Assembly (NCBI GenBank): GCA_015698045.1
Contig: BLAL01000319.1
Span: 1,240,001-1,304,000, forward strand
Source: Rhizophagus clarus
Taxonomy: Eukaryota; Glomeromycota; Glomeromycetes; Glomerales; Glomeraceae
Length of the DNA stretch: 64,000 nucleotides
Reading direction: 5' to 3'
Position 1 is the stretch's first letter. The number at the start of each line of letters is the position of its first letter. The position numbers and the translations under genes are program-made. The notes under the pieces were generated by a model. That model saw only the letters and a list, made by a program, of their open reading frames with translations, had not been told where the DNA came from and did no database searches. Of this stretch, positions 1 through 12,510 are shown in pieces.

Positions 1-861
1 AATTTTGTCTGAAAATTCTTTATGGCTCAAATTAAAGAAATTAATAAATGGAATTAGTTGTTGTAAAGTATTCTTTAAGGTATTAAAATCATCTTTTGAA
101 TACCTAGAAGGGTCTGAAGGAAGTTCTGGATTCTGAGCAACACCCCATTTAAGCACATAATCCCAAACTTGCATAACATTAATTTTAATATTATCATGTT
201 GAATAAGAGAAATTAAGCAATTTTCTGAAAGTGAATTGAAATCGATTGAATTAAAAATTTTTTCTGGTTCTTTAGACATGAATTCAACACAAAAATTTTG
301 TAATTTTAAGAAAGAATTATTCTCAAAACTTGTTTTATATATCAAGTTAAAATTTTGTTCCATCCAATTTTTTTTATTTTCAATCAAAAATAATTGTAAA
401 TGAGTGATTAATTCTTGAAGATTAAGTTCATTAGAAGCAACCAAAATTTTAATTATATCAGAAGTATCATATTCTTCTAGAGAAAGCCTTCCTCCATAAA
501 TATACCTAAAAAAACAAGAAAGCTTATTTTCGTAAATTTTTTTTTTTTTTTTTTTTTTTTACAAAAAAAAGTCGTTATTGATAGTACATTATTTTAATAC
601 TCACCTTAAGACCATTTGAAAAATTTCAGGTGGAATATTTGGCAACTTAACATGTGTCAAAGCACCGACATTTTTCTTAACATTAGTTGATAAAATTCTT
701 CGCAAATAAGGGGAACGGTAATTTAAAATAACCATATGAGCACGAAAAATTTTTACGTAAGGGTCATTACCAACTTCAATTGTTATATCATAAAATTCAT
801 TATCTTCTAAAATTTCAAGTAAATTTTGAGATAAATTTGGTAAAAATTTATTATCGTACAT
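1..861 (-). CDS. BTB-BACK protein, 3' part outside the window
   Basis: Exon 1 (861-605) encodes an 85-residue BTB domain starting MYDNKFLPNLSQ, with the typical FYDITIEVG and FRAHMVILNYRSPYLRRIL segments. A GTGAG donor (604) and a T-rich AG acceptor (506) bound a 99-bp phase-2 intron that contains a long homopolymer. Exon 2 (505 to the edge) resumes with YIYGGRLSLEEYDTSDI and the BACK helices found in every paralogue here. The start is chosen because all seven family members share it. The reading frame leaves the window at the start of the FNLSHKEF segment, so whether it ends in Sel1 repeats or TLDc cannot be known. BTB-BACK proteins are known as Cullin-3 adaptors; that role is inferred. Confidence 0.88.
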
Positions 862-920
862 TATAGCTGACTTCGACTTTCAAAGTATAATGGGAAACTT
901 TATACGATGATATTTATATT

Positions 921-955
921 TATTTGGTAAGTTTCAGAATCTTCGGTCCAGAATC
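921..955 (-). promoter_or_regulatory. BTB-family upstream element, weak copy
   Basis: About 60-95 bp upstream of the 861 start. It keeps the TATTTGGTAAGTTTC block and one TTCGGTCC half, but the inner palindrome seen in better copies is degraded. Confidence 0.45.
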
Positions 956-959
956 ACAT

Positions 960-1143
960 ATTTAGTCGGCTCTGTTTCTATCATATGAAAATTATAAATC
1001 CATACTATTTGATTCGCCAATAAATGTTGTGTAGTATATAAAATGAAAAAACTCTTTCCTGTTGATCCAAAAACCAAAATACACCTTTTAAGAAACCGAC
1101 GAAAGTTCGTTATACCGTCTATTACATAGTGCTCCTTTTTCAC
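960..1143 (-). pseudogene. Possible relic of a Crinkler-type P-loop NTPase
   Basis: A short minus-strand frame reads RCILVFGSTGKSFFILYT followed by QHLLANQIVWIYNFH. This resembles the P-loop and following helix of Crinkler-like NTPases (GSPGxGKSFF then xxLL), with two residues missing from the loop so that it is no longer a proper GxxxxGKS. No start, no further domain and no intact frame are visible. A similar but more decayed copy lies upstream of the 14465 gene. The family assignment is from memory of the motif and is uncertain. Confidence 0.3.
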
Positions 1144-1664
1144 CTTTCGGCGCCTTTAGGAGCCTGAGGGAAAAGTTTTCGGTGTCTTTTTGCCCTTTTT
1201 TTTTTTAATATTTTCCACTTTTTACGTTTTTGGTTCGTACTTCCCTTTTTTACGAGTTTTTCCTTCACTTTGAACCCTTACGATGTTACTTTATCACCTA
1301 CAATATCGACTCTATTACATTTTCTGAGTTGATAAATAAATATTTTACACTTTTATGACTGTTACTCTTTCACTATGTCACTTTCAAAAATCACCCACTT
1401 TCCTACCGACAAAAATTATTGTCTCCATAGGGCCTGTTCGTTTTCACGTGACTAAACCAGACACTAGAGGGGACAATAGCATTTATGAATCATACAGAAA
1501 TCGAAGTTGCTTTATTATGTTGACCCCATCACCAATCATCTTACTTTATCATTACACCCAACGATAAGCCTTTCTATATCCCTTTTAATTCAAGTTTACG
1601 CTTCCCTAATATGAAATTTCGTATTTCACACGTTTTTTTCAAATACAAAGAGTTATTCCATCCC
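1144..1664. other. Intergenic, pyrimidine-rich, no gene seen
   Basis: T- and C-rich sequence on the plus strand. Short open frames here have no recognisable domain and look like products of base composition. Confidence 0.5.
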
Positions 1665-3330
1665 GTATACAATGACCCGCCGTTCTGATAAAAAGTCTAG
1701 TATTAAATACCAGATTTTCCTATATTTTATACTAGATTTTCCTATATTTTATATTAGATAAGTCTATATTTTATATTAGATAAGTCTATATTTTATACTA
1801 GATCAGATCTATATTTTAATATAGATCGCCCAATATTTTATACCGGACTAATTTGTTAAGCTTCACATGATTATCACCCGTCTATCTGCACAGCATTATA
1901 AGAAACTCCTTTTTCCATTAAGTAGTGATTGTCATATTTATACACAATTTATTGGGGTGTCTACAATAAGTTTAATCATAAACATAGGAGAAGCTCCTTA
2001 ATAAAAATGATTAGGACAGATTTTCTGTAACAAATTTCGAAATTCCCGGTTTATTAATAAATTTATAATTAAAATTGCTGTCAAGAAAATTTTAATTTCT
2101 CATGTTTCATCTATATTTTTAATTATTGTCAATAAAATTTAATTCTTTAGAGGTATCACTATAAAATTACAATCACAATTTCTCAAAGATTTTGATTACA
2201 ATATCAGTGTAAAAATTTATTTGAAGAATTTATTAATATTTCTTATATCATCTATTTCGGGATGTCAGACCAGGAAAGTATTTCAAAATAGCTTACATAT
2301 GTTGTGCGTCAAGTGTCGATTTGCGTCAGATGTAAATTGATACTTGACGCGAGTCACTTGAATCACGCAATAAAGTTCTCCTATAGTAAAAAAATTTTTT
2401 TACTAATGAAATTATCTTTTATTCTGTAAGTAAATTTGTTTGTTACAATAAATTACACATATTGTGAAAGTTTTATGATTATTTAATCTATGAGTATTGT
2501 AAAATTTAATTGAAAAAACTTGTAATTTATTAATATTTTGAATGAAATGTTTTCCATAAGACTGAGTCTAATCAATTTAATATTGCAGGATTACATATTT
2601 TTTAACATGACTAATAAACTTATTTAATAAAGAAATTTATTTTAAGTTTGAAAATTTTAATTTAATTATAACTTAATTTTGCGTATTTTTTATATCACAA
2701 GTGACGCACGTCAGGTATCAAACTACGTCTGACGCACGTCAACAACATATACAAAAAAATCTTTACTAATCATTTTTACTATGGGGCTTCTCCTATGTTT
2801 ATGATTAAACTTATAGTAGATACTCCAATAATTTATGCACATAAAAAGGATTGTTGGAAAAATTATTCCTTTCTCACGACACTTTGTACAAGAATTTACA
2901 AATTATATACCTCTAAGATTATTTATTGCAAAGTAGCGTCATTCACACATCTTAATGCCTGCTATCTGAACACTTCTAAGTCATTTAATAATCTTGGAGG
3001 AAGATTGGTTGGCATTTTAACAAAGTTTTAGCTATAATAATAAATAAATATATATAATAATAATGAGTTTTTGCATTATCCATCAATGATGTATTTTTTA
3101 AGTTTATTCACTGATAAATTGATTTATTATTTATATATTACAAATAACAGATAAACAAAAATTCCAGTTTACAGTAGGTGTGATAATCATGCCGGTGAAG
3201 CTTAACAAATTAATCCGGTATAAAATATAGATCTGATCTAGTATAAAATATCAACTTATCTAATATAAAATATAGAAAAATCTAGTATTTAATACTAGAC
3301 TTTTGATCAGAATGACAGGTCATAGTATAC
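1665..3330. mobile_element. Long inverted-repeat (foldback-type) non-autonomous DNA transposon
   Basis: The ends are inverted copies. The left arm starts GTATACAATGACCC and runs through repeated TCTATATTTTATA(C/T)TAGA blocks and TTTGTTAAGCTTCAC. The right arm mirrors it, ending at GTATAC (3330). Further pairs nest inside: about 1941-2015 with 2760-2840 (AAGTTTAATCATAAACATAG), and about 2300-2350 with 2700-2745 (GCGTCAGA...TTGATAC...GACG). The left arm has extra copies of the TATATTTTATA unit. No transposase frame is present and no clear target-site duplication is seen, so the superfamily is open. The 2795-3031 open frame lies within the arm and is not a gene. Confidence 0.75.
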
Positions 3331-4499
3331 AAAAAAAATATTTTACCTTTATTAGAAATAAACTTTATGATCGTCTCACCTTTATTGATAAATGACGTTT
3401 CTTAGAGAACCAATCAAACTGTTACACCCGTACTTTTTTTTCGTTTTACATACAAAAATATCATTTCCATTTTAGAATTTATGTCCCCTATTCTCATTTA
3501 TCATGATACACTAATCTCTCCTGTAAAATACTTTCACCTTTTGTAATGTCATACAAATTTATTAGTTGTCATCACCAAAAATTTATTTCAAAATACAACT
3601 CTAAACCCGACATACAACTTAGAACTCCTGATTTTAGCGTTTAAATGCTATCAGAACACTTATTTCCGTTTCATCACATGATTCCAACCCAAAATCATCA
3701 ATCACCGTACTGGCATTGAAAACAACAGATATCTCTACTAATAAGATATATTTATCCTCCATTTATCATATGAAATACATTCTGTGACCACTTACACAAG
3801 CAGATTACTTGATTATGATAATTTTCCTGAACACAAAAAATTCAGACGACTATTTAATAAGCGTAGAATTCTCAGGTATCGATAGTAAATGATCACTTAT
3901 TTTTTATATATATTACGGAAAATACTAGTTAGAATTTTTGCAAATCAATATTTCTCGATGATATTAACGATGGTAGTTTTAGATTACCCACGGAATCATG
4001 TAATCAACTGATCAAACGTTATTTATATACATTTTAAATGGATGTAAAATTTTCTTATTAATATTATCATATTTAGTTACGAAGAAAAAGAAGCCACAAC
4101 TCAAATATTAACGAAATAATTTTTGAAGAAAGGAAGAAATTGTAACAAAGCAACATGTTCTTGATTATATTGTCTTAAAATAATTGTAATGCAATTTATT
4201 AAGAAATTAAAAAGAAATCATTTTAGAATTTTTATAAATGTGAAAAAAATTCACTTCAAAAAAAACATCTTGTAATCTATTAATAAAAATTTTTTATGCG
4301 TGATATAAAACTACTTGTTAGTATTCGTAGAACTACTTAATTCGTTATATTTTCCGGTTAAAGATGTGAATTTACCGAATTGTTTTAACTATAAAAAATA
4401 TAGAATAGATCAGGCGCATCAGGCAGACACACCACACGTTTCACAATTCAAAATTATATATACGGGCAATCTTAACCTCTACAGATCGGTTTTTTAGTA
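3331..4499. other. Intergenic, nothing recognised
   Basis: AT-rich sequence without a supportable frame, repeat or RNA gene. Confidence 0.5.
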
Positions 4500-5668
4500 A
4501 AAATGTGATTTTACTATGCTCGTGTTGCATGAAGTTTACTTCAAGAGCAGAGTCCGCCTTTTGTGCCTCCTTAGACAACCATACAATACGGTCGGAATTC
4601 GGAAACTCTTTTAACTATGCTTTCCATATTCTCATCACTATACTACATCACTTAGACTCTGTGACTCCAATCATTTTCACTGTCCGACGCAAGTCAATTG
4701 CGTGCCCATTCGAGCCCAGAAATATTTTTTGGGGCAGATTTCAAACTTTCTCTTGAAATTGCTTGCTCCAGCAAGCAGGTACAAATAGAAGTATATCGAT
4801 TTCGTGGCTTCGATTGATAGTAAATTGATGAAGTATTGTTGAGGCGAGACTTTAACAGTACTATAGTAATTCTGTCATTAGATTTTCAAACGATTCCTGT
4901 GATGGCTTAACACTACCACACGAAAAAACTGTTAACAGTGCCATTATTGAATCCTCTGTTTCATCACCAAGACCGTAAAGCTGGAAAACTGTACTGAGAG
5001 GACAATACGAGAAAGGTTTCCATTAATTAATTCACTAAAAATTGTTTTTGATACGGGAACTGAAGCTGGAAAGGTCTTGATCATTCTGGGTGGAATATTT
5101 TCCGCTGCCATTTGCTGGTCTTCGAGGTCGCGTGTTTGATATTCACTGTCCACTTGTTTGTTTCGGACTCATAGCAATTATGCAGAACGCTGTAATGTAA
5201 CAACCGGGTAAGTCAATTCTTGCATAACTCATGTCCAGCCGAGGCCTGCCGAAATTTTGCTAAAAATAATTCTTACCATGAACGGACTTGTTGGGTGACA
5301 CCTGCAGTGAGGCAGTTGTTCCCTTAATTCCAATACTTCATTCGAAACAGTACTAATCGATACGAGCAGTTCGACTATAACTTAAACACTTCACTGATTG
5401 CCTGCCAAAGAATAATGTGTTCAAGTCTTTTTTGCCGCAAGGTTTCCTGGAGTGTGGGATTGTTTAAAAGACTGTCGTGAACGACAAGAATCCCTACCTT
5501 CTAAAACCTAAGTTGTCTGCAGGAAAATTATCGAACTGCGATTCTTTGATTCTTTCGCTTTATGACGTTTTCGAGGACTCCAACAAAACTATTTCTAATT
5601 ATGCGAACAGGGAAAGTGTTTGCGAGTATTCTCCTCTTACGAGACAGAACAACGTGAAATACTATTAA
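4500..5668. other. GC-richer island with broken frames, unidentified
   Basis: Base composition is visibly less AT-biased than its surroundings, and several short frames sit on both strands. They are plus 4505-4756, minus 5153-4944 (rich in polar residues, with NIPPRMIKTFPASVPVSKTI) and plus 5477-5668. None has a recognisable domain. This may be a decayed gene or transposon fragment; I cannot name it. Confidence 0.35.
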
Positions 5669-6048
5669 TACAAAGTGATAAAAATTAAACTATTTTAGTA
5701 TTAAAGTGCAATTTCATTAATCATAGGTAACTCCGTCGGTAATTACTATTGAGTTATTATTTATACGACCAACACAATATTACAATCGCACAATCGCTAA
5801 TAAATATAATGTACATATAGTCAATTAACTTTCATTCAAAATTAAATCCTAATAAAATAAATTTGATTACTTTATATAGTGTGTTCTGTTAAAAGAAAAA
5901 TATAATTAAACAATAAATATATTACGCATTAAGTATAAAAGAAACTAATATGAAATAAGAATAATTATACAAAATAAAGTAAAATTTATTTACCTAAATT
6001 ATTGGAGAATACATGTTCACTACTTGCATAAAAAAATTTTATCGTAAA
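5669..6048. other. 3' flank of the 7924 gene, shared with the 18445 gene
   Basis: The segment AAAGTGCAATTTCATTAATC followed by ATAGGTAACTC recurs near 16195, so the duplication that made the 7924 and 18445 genes includes 3' flanking DNA. Confidence 0.6.
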
Positions 6049-7924
6049 TTATTGATTTGAAAGCCTTTGTAAATTATTTTTTGCAATTTCATATCCTTGA
6101 TTTGCAGATTTACGATACCAATAAATTGCTTTATCTATATCTTTTATAACCCCATCCCCCTTTTCAAGCATTAAAGCAAGATTATTTTGTGCTACTTCAT
6201 TTCCTAAATTTGCTGCATTTTGATATAACTCAAATGCCTTTTGCTTATCAATTTCAGTTCCAATACCTTCATCATAACAATACCCTAACATCACTATTCC
6301 ATAAAAAACTCCCCCTTCAGCTGATTGCTTATATAATTCGAAAGCTTTATTATAATCTTTTTCAGTACCAATCCCTTTTTCATAATAATTACCAAGATTA
6401 AATATTGCTGTCATGCTTCCATTATTTGCAGCTTTTTCATACCAATAAAAAGCTTTTTTAAAATCTTTTTCAACACCTATCCCGTTATCATAACAATAGC
6501 CAATCTTTAATTGTCCGTTTGAGAAATTTTTATTAGCCGCTTTTTCATAATATTCAAAAGCTAATTTTTCATTTTTGATAGTTCCATACCCATAACAATA
6601 ACAATTACCAACAAAAAATTGAGCAAGTGCGTGATTTTTTTCTGATGCATTAATAAACAAATTAAATGCTCTCTCATTATTTTCACTTGTTATAATTCCA
6701 TAATAATTAAAACATCCAAGTAAAAAAATAGAACTAGTACTAATTTGATTATTTACTAACCAATTATAAATCTCTTGTGTATTTATATTATGAACATTAA
6801 AATATTCGTCAACTTTCTGTTTTACCAAGTTATTAGATTCTTCTTTATTTATTAATTTATAAATAAAGTCATTTATTTCTTCAACTATTATATTGAAATC
6901 TTTTTCAATTGAAGGATTACTTTGTATGCTTGATATTGTCATAGAATCAATTTCCTTGGTTATATTTGGTTCTGGATTATTATTTAGCTGATCCATAAAA
7001 TGTCTAAATAAATTTTCTCGTAAATTTTTAGGTATAATTTTTTTATAGGGATATACTTTGTCCAGATATTCTTTAGCAGTTAAATTAAAGAAATTAATAA
7101 AAAGAATACATTGTTGTAAAGTATTCTTTAAAGAAATAAAATCTTCTTTTGAATAACTAGAAGGGTCTGAAGAAAGTTCAGGATTCTGTGCAATACCCCA
7201 TTTAAGTACATGTTCCCACACCTGAATAGTATTCATTCTAATGCTGTCATGTTGAATAAGAGAAATCAAGCAATTTTCTGAAAGTGAATTGAAATCGATT
7301 GAATTAAAAATTTTTTCCGGTTCGTTAGACATGAACTCAATACAAAAATTTTGTAATTCTAAGAAAGAATTATTCTCAAAACTTGTTTTGTATATCAAGT
7401 TAAAATTTTGTTCCATCCAATTTTTTTTATTTTCAATCAAAAATAATTGTAAATGAGTGATTAATTCTTGAAGATTAAGTTCATTTGAAACAACCAAAAT
7501 TTTAATAATATCAGAAGCATCATATTTCTCTAAAGAAAGCCTTCCTCCATAAATATACCTAAAAAAAATGAAAAAATTTAATATTATCGTAAAACAAAAA
7601 AATTTTTTTTTTTTTTCAAAGAAAATCGGTATAGTATAGTATTATTATTTATTTCTCTTACCTTAAGACCATTTGAAAAATTTCGGGTGAAATATTTGGT
7701 AATTTAATATGTGTCAAAGTTCCGTCATTTTTCTTTTCATTAACATTAGTTGATAAAATTCTTCGCAAATAAGGGGAACGATAACTTATAATAACCATAT
7801 GAGCACGGAAAATTTTTACGTAAGGGTCATTACCAACTTCAATTATTATATCATAAAATTCATTATCTTCTAAAATTTCAAGTAAATTTTGTGATAATTT
7901 TGGTAAAAATTTATTATCGTACAT
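6049..7924 (-). CDS. BTB-BACK-Sel1 repeat protein
   Basis: Exons 7924-7662 and 7558-6049 are joined across a 103-bp phase-2 intron (GTAAG donor, T-rich AG acceptor) to give 590 residues. BTB covers about residues 10-95 and BACK about 110-280, followed by a variable acidic linker. Six Sel1-like repeats span about 355-585, with the hallmark pattern LGxCYxxGxGTxKDxxKAFxxYxxAAxxG; the first is degenerate. BTB-BACK is typical of Cullin-3 substrate adaptors and Sel1 repeats are helical protein-binding solenoids, so a substrate-recognition role is inferred. It is the closest paralogue of the 18445 gene, with near-identical BACK domains and shared flanks. A family upstream element lies 64-122 bp before the ATG. 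Confidence 0.92.
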
Positions 7925-7987
7925 TATAACTGACTTTCGACTTCAAAGAGCTTGCAATAATTTATTGTTCAATGAGACTGATATTTA

Positions 7988-8046
7988 TTTGGTAAGTTTT
8001 GGGAATCTTCGAAAATATTTCGGCCCGAAAAATACCGAAACCGACC
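7988..8046 (-). promoter_or_regulatory. BTB-family dyad upstream element
   Basis: Read toward the gene it runs GGTTTCGGTATT, then TTTCGGGCCGAAA (a perfect 13-bp palindrome), then a CCCAAAACTTACC block. The outer GGTTTCGG and inner dyad recur upstream of other BTB genes in the same orientation. Confidence 0.65.
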
Positions 8047-9177
8047 TATCACCACGACCAACAAATTTCGCTGCACGTGATTTTTGTGATATAGAACTGC
8101 ACGTCCGAAATGTGTGTCAGGTTACGCTGAATATACTGCTTTAGAGTACAACTGTATGTCAATTTACTTGGCTGCCATAAATTTGACATTTTGACCACAT
8201 TTTATTTCGCGTAATATTTATCTTAAAAATTTGGCGCTTTTTAAAAATATTTAAAAAATAAAAATATGTATTTTTTACATATTCAAGTATTACCATAAGA
8301 AGCACAATTATTAACAATGAGAGTTTATTTGCAATTAAATATTATAAATATTATATTACATGAATTTTATGTTAATAATATTACAAAAAAAAATTATAAC
8401 TCCACAAATATTTAAGCTGGTTCTATAAAAACCAATATACTGTACATGAACTTTAATATCTACAGAACAACATTATTTAATTTTGTTTCACTTGTTTCTC
8501 TTGGTCAAAGTATTCAAAACTCAAATTATAACTTGAATCATGAAATTAATACAAATTAATATACACGCATCCCATACCTCATAAACAACTTTTTTAAGCA
8601 TTTTTCACTTGTTTAATATGACAAAATTCTGAAATCATGTTTCTAAAATCTCTAAGAAAATTTATAACAAACGCGTTTTATATTGAATATTTCATCTGGA
8701 GTTCTGTTGCTGTTGAAAGATATTTAACTTCATTAAATAAAAAAAATTAAAATATTAAATATATTTTTAAGACATGAAAGAATGAAGAGAAAAGTTTTTC
8801 GTCGTATTAAACGATAAACAAATAATTAATGTGGCTGATGAACCAATCTCGCGTGTAATATTTATCTTTAGAAAAATAACTGAAAAAGAGACTAAAATAA
8901 GATACTTGATAATTTTTTATAATAAAGATAACTTCATTCACAGTTTATTATGTTTATTAAACAAATAAATTTTAAAAAAAATAATTTCCAATTATACCGT
9001 TGGTTACTGTAAAGCTAGCTTGATAAAAATTAACATCTATGCAATTTCCATACTAGCAACTTTGCAAAAGTGTTTAAATCACGCTATGATAAAAATAACA
9101 AATATAATTCAGTAATTTCATTTAAAAAACAACTATGTTTTAAGCAATATTAAAAAAAATTATTGTGTATCTACGGA
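8047..9177. other. Intergenic half of a duplicated BTB/P450 module
   Basis: About 8910-9170 is collinear with about 18680-18995, sharing CTTCATTCACAGTTTATTAT and GTGTTTAAATCACGC. No gene is seen. Confidence 0.6.
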
Positions 9178-9510
9178 TTTAACGAGATCAATAATATATA
9201 AATATCTTGAAGAACCAAAAGACTGCAGTTAAGAAGATCTTTATCATTATTTGTCATATAAATACTTAAAGTGATTACATTTGTGAATGCAGTTAGTGAA
9301 AGAACTGAATTCCAAATGTTTACTTTCACATTAATGAAATATAAAGATCATTGGAAGAGTCATAAATTTCAATCCTTTTAGATTTAAAGTTAAAGAAACA
9401 ATAAATATTTACTTTAAATGAATAGTTGTTAGAATTTGTCCAAGAAGAAATAGGATTATAATGTTTATTAATCTAAATTAATAAAAATATGATATTAAAT
9501 TGGACCAAAA
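9178..9510 (+). pseudogene. Cytochrome P450 exon 2 relic
   Basis: It aligns by eye to exon 2 of the 44624 and 48756 P450s. First comes the RPITYKDLDKLE region (AACGAGATCAATAATATA), then the EGTSFQ region (GAACTGAATTCCAAATGTTT). Next is ATGAAATATAAAGATCATTGG, broken by its W codon, and then a trace of the heme-loop sequence AGAATTTGTCCAAGAAG. Many stops and gaps are present. It lies divergent from the 7924 BTB gene. Confidence 0.7.
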
Positions 9511-9737
9511 AAAACAGTTTAATTAAAAGATAAGCACACGCTAACTAAAATCCGTCTATCAACATCAATTTGGTAAGAATTTTTGATTTATAGTAAATTT
9601 TAATGCATGATCCTAAAAAAACTATTTTCTTTTTCACTGTTTATATTATTAATGTAATAACTTTTTTCTTAAAATTTGATTTAGCATTGCTTTTATTTGA
9701 TTAGACATTATCATTTTTTAATTGGCTTTGGAATTAG

Positions 9738-10362
9738 CCCTATAAAAAATAATTGTCCAGAAAATGTCCAGATTAATGTCCAGAAAAATTAGCTAAAAAA
9801 TTGTCCGGAAATTCTGGACAGTGTCCAGAAACTGTTCCGAAAACACCTCATTTTCGGGACATATGGAATTTGTCCTGAATTTGTCCTGAAATACGTTTTT
9901 GCAAAATTTGACATGAAAGACAATTGGCAGATGGTGATCGCATTATTATCTAAATTTTTATATCATAGATATATAGTATTTTTGCCTGCTCTGCAAATTT
10001 AATTATATGACAAAAAAGGTTATGAATGCCAGTTTCGTGCTTTTACATTTTTTACAAAATTAATTTAACCTTCTTTGGAAATTACATCCAGAATTAGTCC
10101 TGAAATTTTCCATGTTCTGAATTTATCCAGTTAAATTACTATCTGAGTTTTTACTATGTCCGGAATTTGTCTAGGTTTAACTGTCCAGAATTTGTCCAAA
10201 AGTTTATACTGGGCAAAGTTCAGATACTGTTCAGATATGTCAAAATTTTAAGTTTCAGATTTATACCAAAAAATTGGACATTTTCCAGACATGTCAGAAT
10301 TATTCTGGACAATTTCTGGACATTTTGTAGATATTTACCAGACATTTATTTTTATAAGGTAG
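9738..10362. mobile_element. MITE with TGTCCAGAA subrepeats
   Basis: Ends CCTATAAAAAATAATTGTCC (left) and the inverse of ACCTTATAAAAATAAATGTC (right) are imperfect terminal inverted repeats. The interior is filled with scattered copies of TGTCC(A/G)GAA in both orientations. There is no transposase. The left flank (9590-9737) matches 25075-25205, where the element is absent, so that paralogous segment approximates an empty site. Its CCTATAAAA ends resemble those of the 63107 element. Confidence 0.7.
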
Positions 10363-11235
10363 GATGATAACAAACATAAAATAGGGTACTTTCATCATGT
10401 AATTATACTTTTATTATACAACTTTTTTCATATTATTGCGAAGTTTCATATTTTATTTAACAGAAATGTGAGTTCATCTCAATTATGATAGATAGGAAAA
10501 AAATATTAATTTATTATTAGAATATTAGAAGGCAGAAAATTGTCAAAGGAAAAGGTGGTCATTTTTTTTAATGTTTCTTTCATATTATTTTGAGATAATA
10601 GGCGGACATTCTAGACATACTGCCATTTCAAGATAGTATTACCTTAAATGGTATCGTTTTTATTGTTTCCAAGTTCGAAAATAATATTTATAATGATAAT
10701 AAACTCGAATTAAAGGATTTCAATTTGAATTAAAATAGTAACACACTCAACTTTCTTTAAAAAGTTAAAATTGCGGCAGTGTTGATTTACCTATTTTACT
10801 GTAAAAATATTAAATTAACATGTTTCATTGAAATTTACTTCAGTACTTTTAATTTTACTGGATAAACTATTAACTGATTTTAGAATCAATGCAATGCTTT
10901 AATTCAGTAATCGCTATTGAGTTAAATATTGTGTACAGAAAAACAAAAATTAAATACGATATGACTAGAATATTAACTAAAACCACAATATTATAATTTC
11001 TAATAAATACAAATTTTAACAGTTGACTAATTTTATTCAAAATCTTAATAAAGTAATTTTAATGACTTTATGTTGAAGACATTTTAATTTAAAGAATAAA
11101 TATAAATGAACTGAGACCCAATATAGTTAAAAGCAAAAAAGGAATTATAAATTATAATTACTGGAGAAAATATATTCACTATCTTTAATTAGTACAATAT
11201 GTATAAATAATTAATTATATTACAAATTACTCGAT
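10363..11235. other. 3' flank of the 11236 pseudogene, duplicated elsewhere
   Basis: About 10650-10830 matches about 25440-25600 (TTTTTATTGTTTCCAAGTTC and following), the 3' flank of the 27840 gene. No gene is seen. Confidence 0.5.
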
Positions 11236-12060
11236 TCAAAGACTTTTTAAGCTCTTTTTTGCATTTTCGCATCCTTGATTTGCAGACTCATTATACCAAT
11301 AAATTGCTTTTTCTATATTTCTTGCAACTCCGTATCCTTTTTCATACATTAAAGCAAGATTATATTGTGCTACTTCACCACCAAAATTTGCTGCATTTTG
11401 ATATAATTCAAATGTCTTTTTGTTGTCATTTTTAGTTCCAATACCTTTATGATAACAACATCCTAAATTCATAATCCCCTCTGGATGTCCTTTCTCGGCT
11501 GATTTCCGAAATAATTCAAATGCTTTATCATAATCCTTTTTAACGCCATCTCCATATAAATAGCAAAGACCAAGATTATTCATAGCTTTTATATTACTAT
11601 TATTTGCAGCTTTTTCATACCAATAAAAAGCTTTTTTTAAATCTTTATCGGTCCCTGATCCATTATCATAGCAATATCCCATACTGTTTTGGCCACATGG
11701 TAAACTTTTATTAGCTGCTTTTTCGTAATATTCAAAAGCTACTTTTACATTTTTTGTAGTTCGATGTCCATCTAGAAAACATTCACCAACAAAATATTGA
11801 GCTAATTTATGATCTTGTTCTAATGCACAATTCTATGATGGATCCACGTGGATTTCTCTGTGGATTTTAACCGGCAAAAACTTCTTGATGTTAATTTTAA
11901 TATTATCATGTTGAATAAGAGAAATTAAGCAATTTTCTGAAAGTGAATTGAAATCGATTGAATTATAATTTATTCTAGTTCTTTAGACATGAATTCAACG
12001 CAAAAATTTTGTAATTTTAAGAAAGAATTATTTTCAAAACTTGTTTTATATATCAAGTTA
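11236..12060 (-). pseudogene. Rearranged BTB-BACK-Sel1 pseudogene
   Basis: The C-terminal part (about 11824-11236) keeps an open frame with about five Sel1-like repeats, from EQDHKLAQYFVGECF to the stop. An in-frame TAG precedes it. The linker and most of BACK are missing. A BACK fragment (about 12060-11891: FNLIYKTSFENNSFLKLQ onward to LISLIQHD) is joined directly next to it with a repeat fragment between. The BTB exon is absent and replaced at 12061 by unrelated repeat DNA. A shorter in-frame ATG at 11682 could in principle give a 148-residue Sel1-only protein, but no promoter or conserved leader precedes it. Confidence 0.8.
11839..11890. repeat. Short copy of a repeat also found at 12061-12278
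   Basis: It shares GGATC near one end and GTGGATTTTA(A/G)...GGCA(A/G)AAACTTC(C/T)TGATG at the other with the longer copy 170 bp away. It looks like an internally deleted copy lying between Sel1 and BACK fragments. Confidence 0.55.
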
Positions 12061-12278
12061 AAAAGGAAATTTTTGGGTGGATCAGACCATGTAATTCCAC
12101 ATGGGTTGGTTTGTAAAAACGTGGAATTCCACATATTCCCATGAACTCCACATATATTACCTTCAACCTATGTCGAAATACCACGTGTTTCATCACAGGG
12201 TATCTGAAAAATACTGGAATTGTTTTTAAAATTCCACAATTTTCCACATGTGGATTTTAGGCAGAAAACTTCCTGATG
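12061..12278. repeat. Longer copy of the CCACATG-rich repeat
   Basis: It contains several TGGAATTCCACAT-like inverted motifs and ends ATGTGGATTTTAGGCAGAAA then ACTTCCTGATGA. It replaces the expected upstream BACK/BTB sequence of the pseudogene. The open frame 12053-12247 across it is not considered a gene. Confidence 0.55.
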
Positions 12279-12510
12279 AACTAGGCGAGATTGAAGAGAC
12301 AATTAAGAAAAAATATATAAAAATATATGAAATTTAAACTGAAAATATAATATTGACATTTTATTATACATATTCTTTTTACACACACATTATCTTGAAT
12401 TATATAATAACAATAATTTTGGCTAAGTCTTGCAAAGTTGTATAAGGGAAAAAATTTTATTGTGATATTTAAAAATTATGTAAGTGTCAGTGAAACGACA
12501 TGTTGATGAG

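Noticed and set aside
12053-12247. A 64-residue minus-strand frame
   Set aside because: It covers a dispersed CCACATG repeat and has no conservation or domain.
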